Assembly (NCBI RefSeq): GCF_001761365.1
Contig: NZ_CP017477.1
Coordinates: 2,044,501-2,108,500, forward strand
Direction: 5' to 3'
Length of the DNA: 64,000 bases
DNA from: Polaribacter vadi
GTDB taxonomy: Bacteria; Bacteroidota; Bacteroidia; Flavobacteriales; Flavobacteriaceae
Shown: one piece after another, positions 63,621-64,000 of the stretch
Numbering within the stretch: position 1 is the first letter of the stretch
How the letters are laid out: the number at the start of each line of letters is the position of its first letter
The notes under the pieces: generated by a model
Seen by the model: the letters and a program-made list of their open reading frames with translations, nothing else
Database searches by the model: none
What the model was told of the DNA's origin: nothing
Made by a program: the position numbers and the translations under genes

Positions 63621-64000
63621 TTAGTTATTGTATGTTTCTAATAATGATGAAATTTTCATTTCTTCTTTGGTAATTGCAATTAAGCCTGATCTAGTATATT
63701 GCATAATTCCGAAGACACTTAATTTATCGTATAAAATTTTTATTTCTTCTTTTTTGCCTGATTTTTCCAGCACAAAAAACTCTTTATTTACAGTAACAAT
63801 TCTTGCATTACTTTCTTTAATGATATTCTGAATTTGGCGTTCTTCGAATAATAATTCAGATTTAATTTTAAACAGACCAGAAATTTGATAAATAATATCA
63901 TCTAAACTATGATAGTAGGCTTTGATTACCTCAACTTGCTTTTCTATCTGACCAATAATTTTCTTGATGTTTACCTCATTCATATTTACAACAACTGTAA
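63621..64000 (-). CDS. ilvN: Acetolactate synthase small subunit, C-terminal part (runs off window)
   Basis: The frame is open to base 64000, so the gene continues upstream and the ATG at 63983 is internal. The residues before it (TVVVN) and after it (KIIGQIEKQVEVIKAYYHS) match the end of the ACT domain and the QIEKQVDVLKAYY segment of IlvN. The C-terminal domain follows (ARIVTVNKEFFVLEKSGKKEE, GIMQYTRSGLIAIT). It is the regulatory subunit of acetohydroxyacid synthase, responsible for valine feedback. It lies upstream of ilvC in the usual ilvBNC order; ilvB should be just outside the window. Confidence 0.88.
   Translation of the reverse strand, partial: TVVVNMNEVNIKKIIGQIEKQVEVIKAYYHSLDDIIYQISGLFKIKSELLFEERQIQNIIKESNARIVTVNKEFFVLEKSGKKEEIKILYDKLSVFGIMQYTRSGLIAITKEEMKISSLLETYNN

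Noticed and set aside
63621..63983. A complete small gene of 120 codons
   Set aside because: The frame stays open to the window end and the sequence aligns with the middle and C-terminus of IlvN, so the ATG at 63983 is internal.
1..64000. Prophage, insertion sequence or genomic island
   Set aside because: No transposase, integrase or phage gene is visible; composition and codon use look uniform throughout, apart from the short palindromic repeats.

Overview
This window is a strongly A+T-rich chromosomal segment (roughly 30% G+C by eye) from a marine member of the Flavobacteriaceae, most like Polaribacter or a close relative. The evidence is the gene content: an alternative complex III operon joined to an aa3 oxidase, DUF5916 and DUF3857 proteins, and a META-domain lipoprotein. 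The promoters also fit, with the Bacteroidota type TTG-N19-TAnnTTTG. Two families of short palindromic repeats are present that I recall from flavobacterial genomes. No prophage, insertion sequence, CRISPR array or rRNA operon is visible; this is mostly core chromosome.

Region 1 (1-12.1 kb): the pbpC / alpha-2-macroglobulin pair, here split by a small membrane ORF lying between two near-identical palindromic repeats. It is followed by dps, a META-domain lipoprotein, tRNA-Cys with a clear promoter and terminator, folB, a DUF2452-like gene, a VOC protein, a candidate structured RNA at 9441-9608, a zinc-ribbon protein, glnS and a small Cys-containing lipoprotein. Region 2 (12.3-21.8 kb): a DUF5916 outer-membrane protein and a tripartite RND efflux operon led by a small exported protein. 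Region 3 (21.8-24.8 kb): rplM-rpsI-rpsB-tsf.

Region 4 (24.8-31.2 kb) is the most interesting part. It holds nhaA, a soluble histidine kinase, an NtrC-type sigma-54 activator, and two target units. Each target unit has a sigma-54 promoter (TTGGCATG-N4-TTGTA and TTGGCACA-N4-TTGCC), and each promoter has a related palindrome about 100-115 bp upstream. The targets are a small exported protein, and an operon of a 54-residue four-Cys protein, a GreA/Rnk-like protein, a helical protein and a universal-stress-like protein. A third copy of the palindrome lies upstream of nhaA. I infer a local sigma-54 stress regulon controlled by the adjacent two-component pair.

Region 5 (31.2-43.8 kb, minus strand): an exported operon of a rhodanese lipoprotein, a 1098-residue TPR/MORN-repeat protein and two DUF3857 proteins (one with an intact transglutaminase site, one degenerate). 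Beside it are a persulfide-dioxygenase-like MBL/rhodanese fusion, a SulP transporter and ruvB. Region 6 (43.8-55.4 kb): actABCDEF-coxBA, encoding alternative complex III and cytochrome aa3 oxidase as one probable transcription unit, with a divergent SPOR-domain gene. Region 7 (56-64 kb): gapN, an M16 peptidase, ilvA, ilvC and the C-terminal two thirds of ilvN, which runs off the window end.
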